From JAKAWQ01 sp035509315 (GTDB taxonomy: Bacteria > Pseudomonadota > Alphaproteobacteria > Acetobacterales > Acetobacteraceae): 64,000 bases of DNA. Shown in pieces: positions 25,592 through 33,298 of the stretch. Numbering within the stretch: the stretch's first letter is position 1; every line of letters starts with the position of its first letter. Where the stretch lies: assembly GCA_035509315.1 (NCBI GenBank), contig DATJLS010000066.1, positions 34,845-98,844 on the forward strand. The letters are read 5' to 3'. The notes beneath the pieces are model-generated. The model was not told where the DNA came from and did no database searches. It saw only the letters and a list, made by a program, of their open reading frames with translations. The position numbers and the translations under genes are program-made.

Positions 25592-26656
25592 ATGCGGCAG
25601 GGACGATGGTCGAATCCTCTGGCTTCGGCGCGGGACGTGGGGCGGCGGAGGCTGCTCAAGCAGGCGGGGGTGGGGATCGGGCTGCTCGCCGCGCCGCGGA
25701 TCCTCACGCGCGGGATCCTCACGCGCGCCTGGGGCGGCTCGCTCCGCACCGTCCGCTTCTCGGAGGCGGTGCACAATCTCGGCTATATCGACCTCTATGT
25801 CGCGCGGGACAAAGGCTTCTTCGCCGAGCAGGGGATCGCGCTCAGCCTCAGCGCCGCAGGCGGGGACAGCCAGGCCTTCGCCTCCGTGCTCGGGGGCTCG
25901 GCGGAGTTCGGCTGCGGCGACTCGACGCTCTGCGAGATCTCGCTCGAGAAGGGCGGGCCGGGCGTGGTGCTCGGCGAGCTCGTTTCGCGGGCGCAGTATT
26001 TCGGCGTCTCGAAGAAGCTCACAAAGACGATCACGGACCCCAAGGAGTTCAAGGGGCTGACCTTCGTCACCTCGCCGCCGCCCAACACCAACTACAATGT
26101 GCTGGTGCTGGCGCTGAAGAAGGCCGGGCTCGATCCGAACAAGGACGTGAAGATCCTGAACGTGAGTCCGGGGACCGAGATCGGGCCGGTGCTGGCGGGG
26201 GAAGCGGATATCGCGGTCGCCTACGAGCCGAATGTCGATACCGCGGTGGTGGGCCAGGGCGCGCATGTCGTGTTCTCCTGGGCGAGCTTCATGGGCCCGT
26301 TCCACAATACGGGGATGTACGCGCTGCCGAGCTTCGTTGCGGCGAATGCCGGGCTGGTTCAGGGGATGGCGAACGCGCTGCAGAAAGGCGCGCTCTATGC
26401 CTACAAATATCCGGACGAGGCCAAGGCGGTGGCGCGCAAGGAGTTCCCCGACCTCGACCCGAACATCGTCAATGCGGCGATCCAGCGCCAGCTCGACAAC
26501 AATATCCCGGCCGCGACCTTCGTGGTGAGCGAAGTGGGCTGGGAGGCGCTGATGAAGGTGGGCGCCGGGCTCGGCAATTGCCAGTGCAACCTGCCCTTCG
26601 GCAAGGTGGTGGACAATTCCTTCGCATCCAAGGCAGCCGCGACGGTCAAGCTGTAA
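25592..26656 (+). CDS. NitT/TauT-family ABC transporter substrate-binding protein
   Basis: A 354-aa periplasmic binding protein of the NMT1/SsuA-like type. The start at 25592 has GGGAG 6 bases before it; an upstream in-frame ATG at 25547 is possible. A twin-arginine-type leader (GRRRLLKQAG, residues 18-27) suggests Tat export. The mature part opens LRTVRFSEAVHNLGYIDLYVARDKGFFAEQG, typical of sulfonate, nitrate or thiamine-precursor binders. Within the leader a 15-bp direct duplication (25698-25712, 25713-25727) gives ILTRGILTR. It is followed by its ATPase and permease. The ligand is not predictable: nitrate, taurine, alkanesulfonate or a pyrimidine are all possible. Confidence 0.85.
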   Translation: MRQGRWSNPLASARDVGRRRLLKQAGVGIGLLAAPRILTRGILTRAWGGSLRTVRFSEAVHNLGYIDLYVARDKGFFAEQGIALSLSAAGGDSQAFASVLGGSAEFGCGDSTLCEISLEKGGPGVVLGELVSRAQYFGVSKKLTKTITDPKEFKGLTFVTSPPPNTNYNVLVLALKKAGLDPNKDVKILNVSPGTEIGPVLAGEADIAVAYEPNVDTAVVGQGAHVVFSWASFMGPFHNTGMYALPSFVAANAGLVQGMANALQKGALYAYKYPDEAKAVARKEFPDLDPNIVNAAIQRQLDNNIPAATFVVSEVGWEALMKVGAGLGNCQCNLPFGKVVDNSFASKAAATVKL

Positions 26657-26676
26657 CGCGGCAAGCTGTAACGCGG
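26647..26676. repeat. tandem 15-bp duplication at the binding-protein stop codon
   Basis: CAAGCTGTAACGCGG occurs twice head to tail (26647-26661 and 26662-26676), and a third partial copy (CAAGCTG) begins at 26677. The first unit contains the stop codon of the ABC binding-protein gene, so the duplication added a second in-frame copy just after it. Confidence 0.85.
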
Positions 26677-26679
26677 CAA

Positions 26680-26720
26680 GCTGCGGGGCGTGATGATCCA
26701 AACTCATCACGCCCCGCAGC
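26680..26720 (+). promoter_or_regulatory. strong intercistronic hairpin between binding protein and ATPase
   Basis: A perfect 17-bp inverted repeat, GCTGCGGGGCGTGATGA (26680-26696) and TCATCACGCCCCGCAGC (26704-26720), with a 7-base loop. No T-run follows. It sits between the stop of the binding-protein gene and the ATPase start at 26744. In binding-protein-dependent transporters such structures commonly stabilise the upstream mRNA and give excess binding protein; that role is inferred. Confidence 0.7.
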
Positions 26721-26743
26721 GCCGGATTGGAGACAGGTCGAGG

Positions 26744-27619
26744 ATGGCCGATGGGTCCGCGCGGACGGTGAAGATCGAGGTCCGCAATGTTTCGATGGTG
26801 TACGGGGACGATTCCGGGCAGGCGAATCTCGTGCTCGACGATGTGAGCCTCGAGGTGCGCGACGGGGAGTTCGTGACCGTGGTCGGGCCGAGCGGCTGCG
26901 GGAAGAGCACGCTGCTCAACCTGCTCTCGGGCCTCATCGCGCCGACGACCGGGAGCCTCGCGCTGGATGGGAGGAAAGTGGCGGGGGCCTCGAAGAACTA
27001 CGGCTACATGCTCCAGCGCGACCTGCTGCTCGACTGGCGGACGATCCTCGACAATGTGACGCTCGGGCTGGAGGTGCGGGGGACGGCGCGGCGCGAAGCG
27101 CGAAAACTCGCCCGGACCTATCTCAGGTTCTACGGGCTCGGCGGCTTCGAGGAGCGCTATCCTTCCGAGCTTTCGGGCGGCATGCGCCAGCGCGCGGCGC
27201 TGGCGCGGACGATGATCCTCAACCCCTCCATCCTGCTGCTCGACGAGCCGTTCGTCGCGCTCGATTTCCAGACCAAGCTGATCCTGGAGAGCGAGCTTGC
27301 GAAATCGGTCGCGGCGGAGCGGCGCGCCGTGCTCTTCATCACCCATGATGTCGAGGAGGCGGTCTCGCTTTCGGACCGGGTGCTGGTGATGAGCCGGCGG
27401 CCGGGGCGGATCAAGGCCGTGCACGAGATCAGGCTGGATTGCGACCGGACCGACCCGGTGAGCGCGCGCGAGGCGCCGGGCTTCGGCGAATCGGTGGCGC
27501 GGATCTGGAAGCAGCTCGAGATCCAGACGAGCGCGCTCGACATGGAGAGCCTGCGGGCGGCGGACAAGACGGCGGGGGATGCGGCGGGCGCGGCCGCGGC
27601 GGCGGGAGGTGCGGCATGA
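26744..27619 (+). CDS. NitT/TauT-family ABC transporter ATP-binding protein
   Basis: The 291-aa ATPase that powers the importer at the cytoplasmic face. Walker A GPSGCGKST is at residues 48-56, followed by a Q-loop (MLQRDLLLDWR), signature LSGGMRQR, Walker B ILLLDEPF and switch histidine ITHD. The start MADGSARTVKIEV is chosen over an ATG 18 codons upstream that lies inside the hairpin. The C-terminal ~20 residues are Ala/Gly-rich. It overlaps the permease by 4 bases (ATGA). Confidence 0.92.
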   Translation: MADGSARTVKIEVRNVSMVYGDDSGQANLVLDDVSLEVRDGEFVTVVGPSGCGKSTLLNLLSGLIAPTTGSLALDGRKVAGASKNYGYMLQRDLLLDWRTILDNVTLGLEVRGTARREARKLARTYLRFYGLGGFEERYPSELSGGMRQRAALARTMILNPSILLLDEPFVALDFQTKLILESELAKSVAAERRAVLFITHDVEEAVSLSDRVLVMSRRPGRIKAVHEIRLDCDRTDPVSAREAPGFGESVARIWKQLEIQTSALDMESLRAADKTAGDAAGAAAAAGGAA

Positions 27620-28527
27620 TGGGCGGACGCGAGATCGCCGAAGCCGAGCGGACGGGCGCGGGCAGGCGCGTGGCGGACGCGAGCGGCGGCCCCGACCCGG
27701 TGCGGACGGAGGCCGCGCTGGCGGCGGGCGCGGCGCAGGGGCGGGCGCGGCGGGCGGCGAAGCGGCGGCGGACGGCGCTCGTGGTGCTGACGCAGCTCGT
27801 GCTCGTGGCCGGGCTGCTCGCGCTTTGGGAATATGGCGTGCGGGCCGGCTATATCAGCGGCTTCCTGTTCGGCTCCCCCTCCGCCGTGTGGCATTTCCTG
27901 GTGAAGGGGATCGCGGACGGCTCGACCTTCCGCGACATGTACATCACCAGCGAGGAGACGGCGCTCGGCTTCCTGTTCGGCAATGCGATCGGCGCGGCGG
28001 TCGGGCTTGCGCTCTGGTACTCGCCCTTCTTCGAGCGGGTGGTGACGCCGTTCATCCTCGCGCTGGGCTCGATCCCGATCATTGCACTGGCGCCGCTCGT
28101 GATCGTGTGGGCGGGGACGGGGCTTGCCTCGAAGGTGCTGATGTCCACCCTCTCGGTCGTCGTCGTCGCGCTGCTGGCGGCCTTCGACGGGACGCGCAGC
28201 ACCGACCCTCTGGAGATGAACCTGCTCTATTCGATGGGGGCGACGAAGTGGCAGGTGTTCCGGCTGGTGGTGGTGCCTTCCTCGCTCACGCACATCTTCT
28301 CGGGGCTCAAGCTCGCGGTGGGGTTCGCGCTGATCGGCGCGATCATCGGCGAGTTCATCTCCTCGAGCGTGGGGCTCGGGCACGCGATCTTCATCGCCGG
28401 CAATCTCTACAATATTCCGAAGGTGTTTTCCTCGCTGCTGGCGACGATCGTGATCGCCCTCGCCTTCGTGCAGATCGTCGGGCGGATCGAGCGGGTGCTG
28501 ATGCCGTGGCGGAGGATCGCGCGATAG
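27616..28527 (+). CDS. NitT/TauT-family ABC transporter permease
   Basis: A 303-aa inner-membrane permease. The N-terminal ~55 residues are hydrophilic and Arg/Ala-rich (GRARRAAKRRRT). About six membrane helices follow, with the EAA-like loop MGATKWQVFRLVVVPSSLTHIFSGLKLAVG that contacts the ATPase. Strong GGAGG lies 7 bases before the ATG. Sequence from its 3' end (28339-28362 and 28508-28560) is duplicated near 33.15 kb upstream of arsR. Confidence 0.92.
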   Translation: MMGGREIAEAERTGAGRRVADASGGPDPVRTEAALAAGAAQGRARRAAKRRRTALVVLTQLVLVAGLLALWEYGVRAGYISGFLFGSPSAVWHFLVKGIADGSTFRDMYITSEETALGFLFGNAIGAAVGLALWYSPFFERVVTPFILALGSIPIIALAPLVIVWAGTGLASKVLMSTLSVVVVALLAAFDGTRSTDPLEMNLLYSMGATKWQVFRLVVVPSSLTHIFSGLKLAVGFALIGAIIGEFISSSVGLGHAIFIAGNLYNIPKVFSSLLATIVIALAFVQIVGRIERVLMPWRRIAR

Positions 28528-28646
28528 GGGGTGAGACGAATCCGACCGAGGGTCGCGCGCGCGGGCGGGCCCGGTGGAGACACGGCCTGGAGCGGGGTGA
28601 AATCGCCCGTGCTCACCCATCCGGCTCGCTCCTTGTTTTCCGGCCG

Positions 28647-28685
28647 AGTTTTCTGGCTAAGTTTTCTGGCTAAGTTTTCTGGCCG
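28647..28685. repeat. three tandem 13-bp units downstream of the permease
   Basis: AGTTTTCTGGCTA is repeated at 28647-28659 and 28660-28672, with a third unit ending CCG at 28673-28685. It lies between the convergent ends of the ABC permease and the acyl-CoA synthetase. The T-rich units could contribute to termination, but no stem precedes them. Confidence 0.85.
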
Positions 28686-28688
28686 AAC

Positions 28689-30281
28689 TCACGGCTTTGG
28701 CGGGTCTCTCTCGGCGGGCGATGGGGAGGCAATAAGCGCCGCGAGCTGATTCCTGGCGATTTTCCCGGCCGCGTTGAGCGGCATCGCATCCACGATATAA
28801 ATGGCGGACGGAAGCTTGTAATCCGCCAGTTCCCGCGAGGAATAAGCGATCAGATCCTCCCCGGTCGTCCTTGAATTGGGAACCAGTTTTACAAATGCAA
28901 CGACATCCTCATCCTGATCCTGATGCGACCGCCTGCCGATAACCGCCGATTCGACGACATCCGGGTGCGAATCGAGAACGGCCTCCACTTCCGCCGGGTA
29001 TATGTTGAGAGCCATATGGATAATGATGTCTTTCGTCCGGCCGACGATGAAGAGAGCTCCGTCCGCTGCCGTTCTGGCCAGATCTCCCGTATTGAACCAT
29101 CCGGCGGCATCCAGAACGGCCGCGGTTTCCTCGCGATTGCGATAATATCCGAGCATGACGTTTGGTCCACGAACGTGAAGCTCGCCGACCTCCCCCGGAG
29201 AAACCTCCGCCCCATTCCTGTCGAGAATCCGGCTTTCGATGCCGGGAAGGACGAAGCCCACCGATGTATCGTCCCGTGGAGCAGACAAGTCGACGCTCGC
29301 TATTCCCGGAGATGTCTCGGTCAAACCATAGCCGTTGATCAATGGAACCCTCAGCCTTTCTTCCACTTCTCTCTTGAGGGCGATATCCAGAGGCGCGCCG
29401 ACGACCCCCAGAAAGCGCAGTTTTCCCGAAGTCCGACGGTCAATGGCGTTCTGTGTCATATATTCGAGCAACTGTCGAAACATCGTCGGTGTGCCGGTGG
29501 CCATCGTAATCCCATCGTGACTCATGGAATCCGTCATTGCCGCAGGATCGAACCGGGGTGGAAGGAAGAGCGTGGCACCTACGGACAGCGTGGCGATCAG
29601 CCCAAGCGTGAAGCCGGAAATATGAGCGATCGCTGTCATGCCATAGACATGATCCGCGGCAGTCATCATTCGATTCTCAACAACCGATGCAGCCCCGAAG
29701 AGCAGGTTGCGATGGGAGAGCATGACGCCTTTCGGAAGACCGGTGGTACCAGACGTATAAATCAGCGTCGCAACCTGCCGATCGCTGGAGGAATGGGTTG
29801 GCTCCGGCTTGGCGTCGCGCCGCAGGTCGCCGACGACGATATGCCTGAGTTCCCCGAGCCCCCGGGTTCTTGCGCTATGTCGTCGCGCGTGCATTTCGGC
29901 CATGGCAGCGGGGCGCGCATCATAGAACACGATGCAGGAATTCGAATGATCGAGGATCTGGTCGACCTCGCGTGCGGCCAGTCTCGGGTGAACAACGACG
30001 GACCAGGCATCGATCTCGGATGCCGCGAGCACGAGCACGGCCAGCGAAAGACAATTCTCGCCGACGATCATCATTCGATCGCCGGGACGCACACCCAATG
30101 ATAGCAGGCTGCGCGCCGTCCCGGACACGAGCTCCGCCAGCTCTCCATATGTGAGCCTGCCTTCGGGGCTGACGAGCGCGAGCCGTTCCGGCGTGTGCTC
30201 TGCGTGGGGCCGGAACACGTGACCAATTCGTATCGGAAGGCCAGCAAGAACGTCTCTGACACTGGTATCGTCGAATGTCAT
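28689..30281 (-). CDS. AMP-forming acyl-CoA synthetase / ligase
   Basis: A 530-aa class I adenylate-forming enzyme that probably activates a carboxylic acid to its acyl-AMP and then its CoA thioester. The ATP loop TLIYTSGTTGLPKG is at residues 172-185, GYGLTETSPG at 317-326, WFNTGDLA at 395-402 and the catalytic lysine in PLNAAGKIARNQL is K507. The A8 hinge reads DIIIHMALNIYPAEVE, where most relatives have glycines before NIYP. The start at 30281 has GGAG 9 bases upstream; the frame stays open 102 codons further only because it reads through a tandem repeat. The substrate is not predictable. Confidence 0.88.
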   Translation of the reverse strand: MTFDDTSVRDVLAGLPIRIGHVFRPHAEHTPERLALVSPEGRLTYGELAELVSGTARSLLSLGVRPGDRMMIVGENCLSLAVLVLAASEIDAWSVVVHPRLAAREVDQILDHSNSCIVFYDARPAAMAEMHARRHSARTRGLGELRHIVVGDLRRDAKPEPTHSSSDRQVATLIYTSGTTGLPKGVMLSHRNLLFGAASVVENRMMTAADHVYGMTAIAHISGFTLGLIATLSVGATLFLPPRFDPAAMTDSMSHDGITMATGTPTMFRQLLEYMTQNAIDRRTSGKLRFLGVVGAPLDIALKREVEERLRVPLINGYGLTETSPGIASVDLSAPRDDTSVGFVLPGIESRILDRNGAEVSPGEVGELHVRGPNVMLGYYRNREETAAVLDAAGWFNTGDLARTAADGALFIVGRTKDIIIHMALNIYPAEVEAVLDSHPDVVESAVIGRRSHQDQDEDVVAFVKLVPNSRTTGEDLIAYSSRELADYKLPSAIYIVDAMPLNAAGKIARNQLAALIASPSPAERDPPKP

Positions 30282-30299
30282 TCGAATGTTCTCCGGACT

Positions 30300-30510
30300 A
30301 GAGCGCGATGATTTTAGGTCATCGCGCTCTATGTTTGTTTTCTCGCGTGATTCAGACCTGCGGTGATTCCACCTTCGGTCATCACGCTCTATGTTTGTTT
30401 TCTCGCGTGATTCAGACCTACGGTTTGTCCACCTTCGGTCATCACGCTCTATGTTTGTTTTCTCGCGTGATTCAGACCTACGGTTTGTCCACCTTAGGTC
30501 ATCGCGCTCT
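30300..30510. repeat. 60-bp tandem array with flanking hairpin
   Basis: Three 60-bp units (30317-30376, 30377-30436, 30437-30496) plus 14 bases of a fourth. Each contains ATGTTTGTTTTCTCGCGTGA and ends in CCACCTT(C/A). The left edge is a hairpin, AGAGCGCGATGA / TCATCGCGCTCT (30300-30311, 30319-30330). There are no spacers, so it is not a CRISPR array. Degenerate copies occur near 33.0 and 46.35 kb. It lies between the acyl-CoA synthetase start and the hydrolase stop, so it may carry the synthetase promoter. Confidence 0.9.
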
Positions 30511-30588
30511 GGAAGAAGAGGGGCGTGGCGATGCCCTTCGGCTATCGGCCTTGGCCTGCGCGCGCCATCCCGGAAGGGCTCGGGCACA

Positions 30589-31617
30589 TCACGCTTCGCG
30601 GATGAATGCCAATATCTGTTCGTCGACCTGATCGGGGATGGTGTTGCAAAGCCCGTGCGGTGCGCCTGGAATGAGCTTCAGCGTCGAGCCTTTCACGATC
30701 TTCGCGCTGAGAGCCGATGAATCCGCGACGGGCACGATCTGGTCGTCTTCCCCGTGCAAAAACAGGGTCGGGACATCGATCTTCTTCAGATCGCCGGTAA
30801 AGTCGTCCTCGGAGAAAGCTTTCACGCAGTCATATGAGCCCTTGATGGATGACTGCATGGCAAGCCGCCAGAACTGCTCTTGAATGCCTTCGGAGACCTT
30901 TGCATTCGGCCTGTTGTAGCCGAAGAACGGAACACTCACGTCCTTATAGAACTGGGCGCGGTTCTCGACGATTCCCTTCCGGATCCCATCGAATACGGAC
31001 ATCGGCAGGCCACCCGGATTGTTATTGGTCTTCAGCATCAGCGGCGGCACCGCCGCGATGAAGACCATCCTGGCGAGGCGAGACGTTCCGTGCCGGCCGA
31101 CATAACGGGCGATTTCTCCGCCGCCCATCGAATGGGCGACGAGAATCACCCGTTGGAGGTCGAGTTTCTCCAGAAGCTCGGCCAGATCATCCGCGAAGGT
31201 ATTGTTGTCATACCCCGTCCATGGCTGGCTCGACCGGCCATGACCGCGGCGATCATGGGCGATCACGCGGTAGCCCTTGAAGCCGAAGAACAGCATCTGG
31301 GCATCCCAGGCGTCCGCGCTGAGCGGCCAGCCATGGCTGAAGACGATCGCCTGTCCCGTCCCCCAGTCCTTGTAAAAGATTTCCGAGCCGTCCTTGGTCT
31401 TAAGATAGTTGCCCAATGGCTTGTCTCCTGAATTGAATCCTGCGCCGTTTTCGAGGGTTGATGAGGCTGCCAGGGCCGGGCCTCCAACGATCGACGTCAC
31501 GGGAAGCATGGCCCCTGCCGCGATCATCGCTGCCCCGCGCTGGATGGCTCGCCGGCGTCCCAGGGTGAATTCATCGGGCACGCCATTTTTCGATATGGGT
31601 TCGTCGTCTTTCGTCAT
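30589..31617 (-). CDS. exported alpha/beta hydrolase (non-haem chloroperoxidase/arylesterase type)
   Basis: A 342-aa protein with a Tat-type leader (GRRRAIQRGAAMIAAGAMLP, residues ~20-39) and then a complete alpha/beta-hydrolase domain. Visible motifs are the oxyanion region HGWPLSADAWD, YRVIAHDRRGHGRS, the nucleophile elbow AHSMGGGE, the acidic residue region LFLHGEDDQIVP, and the terminal histidine in PGAPHGL. These fit cofactor-free chloroperoxidase/perhydrolase-type esterases. Two adjacent ATGs exist; the second has the better distance to GAAGG. It is transcribed toward the acyl-CoA synthetase across the repeat array. Substrate unknown. Confidence 0.85.
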   Translation of the reverse strand: MTKDDEPISKNGVPDEFTLGRRRAIQRGAAMIAAGAMLPVTSIVGGPALAASSTLENGAGFNSGDKPLGNYLKTKDGSEIFYKDWGTGQAIVFSHGWPLSADAWDAQMLFFGFKGYRVIAHDRRGHGRSSQPWTGYDNNTFADDLAELLEKLDLQRVILVAHSMGGGEIARYVGRHGTSRLARMVFIAAVPPLMLKTNNNPGGLPMSVFDGIRKGIVENRAQFYKDVSVPFFGYNRPNAKVSEGIQEQFWRLAMQSSIKGSYDCVKAFSEDDFTGDLKKIDVPTLFLHGEDDQIVPVADSSALSAKIVKGSTLKLIPGAPHGLCNTIPDQVDEQILAFIREA

Positions 31618-31785
31618 CATACCCTTCGAGCTGCCCTATCCTTTCGGCACGGGTAGTCGCTTCGACAGGCCGGCGCGGCGCCGACTTGGAGCACCACCGG
31701 CGGAGGGAACATATTTGCGTGCCGGAAACGCGGCTAGCTGACGAAATCGCTCACTGCCTCACGATCGCAAGGGGGACATTTTCGC

Positions 31786-32871
31786 TCACACGCTGACGTA
31801 TGTCGTGATCTGCTGAATTCTCGCAAGCACCTGCGGTTCCGCCGACTGCATTGTACTGAAATGCGTCTGCGCGCGGAGCTGATCCGGCGTAAAGCCTGTC
31901 TCTTTCTTGATGAAGCGGCGATAGCTCCGGACATCGGAGTATCCCAGCTCCGATGCGATTTTGCATACGCTCTGGGTCGTATCGCCCAGTCGCCGCAAGC
32001 TGATGTCGATGAACGCTTCCTTGCGAAGATTGCGCAGGCCAATTCCGGAATTGCTCATACGCCGGCGGAGTGTTGCCGGGCTTACGGAAAACTTGGAGCA
32101 CATGGCCGCTGTACTGAAGTGCGCGATGGACGCTCCGGTTTGAATTGAAGGCTTGTTTTCGGCCACGATATGGGCCAGCCATTGCCGGGCTATCTGCCAC
32201 CAGATATCGTCCGCCGGCTCGCCGTTGCGAGCCTCGCTCAAGAGCTTCACCGGAAACTGAAGTGCCGTCACCGCCCCGAGCCGTACCGGAGCGAGCATCG
32301 AGTAATGCCTCGTTCCCAGGAAAATATTGGCGGGATTTCGGGTTACAACGGACCTTGCCGGGAATGGCCGTCCAAGGAAATAGGTCAAGGCTCCAAAAAG
32401 CGAGTTCAGGTAGATCTCCTCAATGACGAAAGCATTGGCCCCCGCAAAGGAATCGTCACACCGGACGCAGAGCGCGGCCCATTTTCCGTTCGTTCTCAAT
32501 TCAAGCCGCAAAGGCTGGCTGGATTGGTGAAACCGAATGACGGCGTTGAGCGCACATTCGAGGGTTGCACATCCGACCATGATTCGAGCCATGAGAATGG
32601 TCTCGGATATAGGCACGGGACGCCGTCCCAGCCCCACGAAGGCATCATCGGTCTTCCTGATGATGTTGAAGTAGAGCAACCCCAGCTGGGCAAAGGAAAT
32701 CCTGGAATGAACGCCTGGGCTGATGAAACTGTCCGTGAACAGCTCATCTTGCGGCATACCCTGCTCCAGAACCGGAGCGGCTCTCATGAAAGCCCACGAG
32801 ATGGGAATCGTTTGTTCAAGGCCGATGTTGCTCAAGGTCAGCGGACTCCTGCGCAATACGGATCTCGGCAA
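31786..32871 (-). CDS. AraC-family transcriptional regulator
   Basis: A 361-aa regulator with an N-terminal sensing domain of the kind found in OruR/ArgR-like AraC proteins, and a C-terminal double helix-turn-helix from about residue 255. The stretch MCSKFSVSPATLRRRMSNSG and the later SVCKIASELGYSDVRSYRRF are the two recognition helices. It is upstream of, and in the same direction as, the exported hydrolase (gap 165 bases), so the hydrolase is its most likely target. An in-frame ATG at about residue 29 is a possible alternative start. Confidence 0.87.
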   Translation of the reverse strand: MPRSVLRRSPLTLSNIGLEQTIPISWAFMRAAPVLEQGMPQDELFTDSFISPGVHSRISFAQLGLLYFNIIRKTDDAFVGLGRRPVPISETILMARIMVGCATLECALNAVIRFHQSSQPLRLELRTNGKWAALCVRCDDSFAGANAFVIEEIYLNSLFGALTYFLGRPFPARSVVTRNPANIFLGTRHYSMLAPVRLGAVTALQFPVKLLSEARNGEPADDIWWQIARQWLAHIVAENKPSIQTGASIAHFSTAAMCSKFSVSPATLRRRMSNSGIGLRNLRKEAFIDISLRRLGDTTQSVCKIASELGYSDVRSYRRFIKKETGFTPDQLRAQTHFSTMQSAEPQVLARIQQITTYVSV

Positions 32872-32888
32872 GCTCGCGGATCCGGCTT

Positions 32889-32991
32889 TTAGAGCAGATC
32901 GCGATCAGATGGAATCGGCTGATCGCGTGAAGATGCTCGCAAAACAAACACATAGAGCGGATTGCGTGAGCCCGTGCAAACGCAATTCGCT
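32889..32991. repeat. 103-bp palindromic repeat, copy A
   Basis: This 103-bp element is repeated at 40141-40243 with four mismatches. It holds two stems: CGCGATCAG/CTGATCGCG (32900-32908 and 32919-32927) and AGAGCGGATTGCGT/ACGCAATTCGCTCT with one mismatch at its right end. The middle, CTCGCAAAACAAACACATAG, resembles the reverse complement of the linker in the 60-bp array. It directly follows the AraC start region. Confidence 0.88.
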
Positions 32992-33064
32992 CTAGAGCGT
33001 GACGAGCGAAGGTGGAAGACCGCAGCCATGAATCCTGCGAGAACACACTGACCGAAAGCGGGGG

Positions 33065-33123
33065 GCGAGGCCGCCGCCCGCGCTTTCGCCTGTGAGCGCG
33101 ATCCGGGCCGGGCGAAGCCGGAA
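33065..33123 (-). pseudogene. fragment of an HSL-type esterase gene
   Basis: About 59 bases resemble 39624-39682, inside the intact esterase gene at 39182-40090. Read on the minus strand they give RPARIALTGESAGGGLA, including the nucleophile elbow GESAGG. Several mismatches show that it is old or derived from a different paralogue. It is joined to permease-derived DNA on its right. Confidence 0.65.
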
Positions 33124-33200
33124 GCGATCATCGGCGAGTTCATCTCCGGCGGAGGATCGCGCGATAGGGGGTGAGACGAATCCGGCCGAGGGTCGCGCGC
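33124..33200 (+). pseudogene. internally deleted copy of the ABC permease 3' end
   Basis: 33124-33147 equals 28339-28362 exactly, and 33148-33200 equals 28508-28560 with one mismatch (28545 A, 33185 G). The 145 bases between them in the intact permease gene are missing. The copy includes the permease stop codon and about 33 bases beyond it, so DNA rather than a processed fragment was duplicated. Confidence 0.85.
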
Positions 33201-33240
33201 TGCAGGGGCGAGCCTCTATTCGATCTTCCTCGAATTGTCG

Positions 33241-33281
33241 TTGACAGCGCACTACGTTCCGGTCTAATCCGAGTTTACTCG
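33241..33281 (+). promoter_or_regulatory. arsR promoter with palindromic operator
   Basis: TTGACA at 33241-33246 and TCTAAT at 33263-33268 are separated by 16 bases, a good sigma-70-type pair. Just downstream is a perfect palindrome CGAGT-TT-ACTCG (33270-33281). Its position over the expected transcription start fits ArsR repression relieved by arsenite or antimonite. Confidence 0.7.
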
Positions 33282-33298
33282 AAATATCGGAGCCAGCC

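Larger units (their letters stand above)
32872..33298. other. repeat- and scar-filled region upstream of arsR
   Basis: No intact gene is supported. From left to right it holds the 103-bp repeat, an inverted degenerate copy of the 60-bp unit (32994-33046), an esterase fragment (about 33065-33123), two joined pieces of ABC-permease 3' end (33124-33200), and the arsR promoter (33241-33281). Confidence 0.75.

Noticed and set aside
25256..27424. 722-codon minus-strand frame opposite the ABC genes
   Set aside because: Antisense of a recognisable binding protein and ATPase; composition is Arg/His/Asp-rich without motifs.
30317..30510. possible CRISPR array
   Set aside because: Units are directly adjacent 60-bp copies without unique spacers, and no cas gene is present.
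30282..30587. 102-codon N-terminal extension of the acyl-CoA synthetase with a repeated 20-residue peptide
   Set aside because: The peptide repeat is just translation of the 60-bp array, which happens to lack stops. A good ribosome-binding site and the family N-terminus support the start at 30281.
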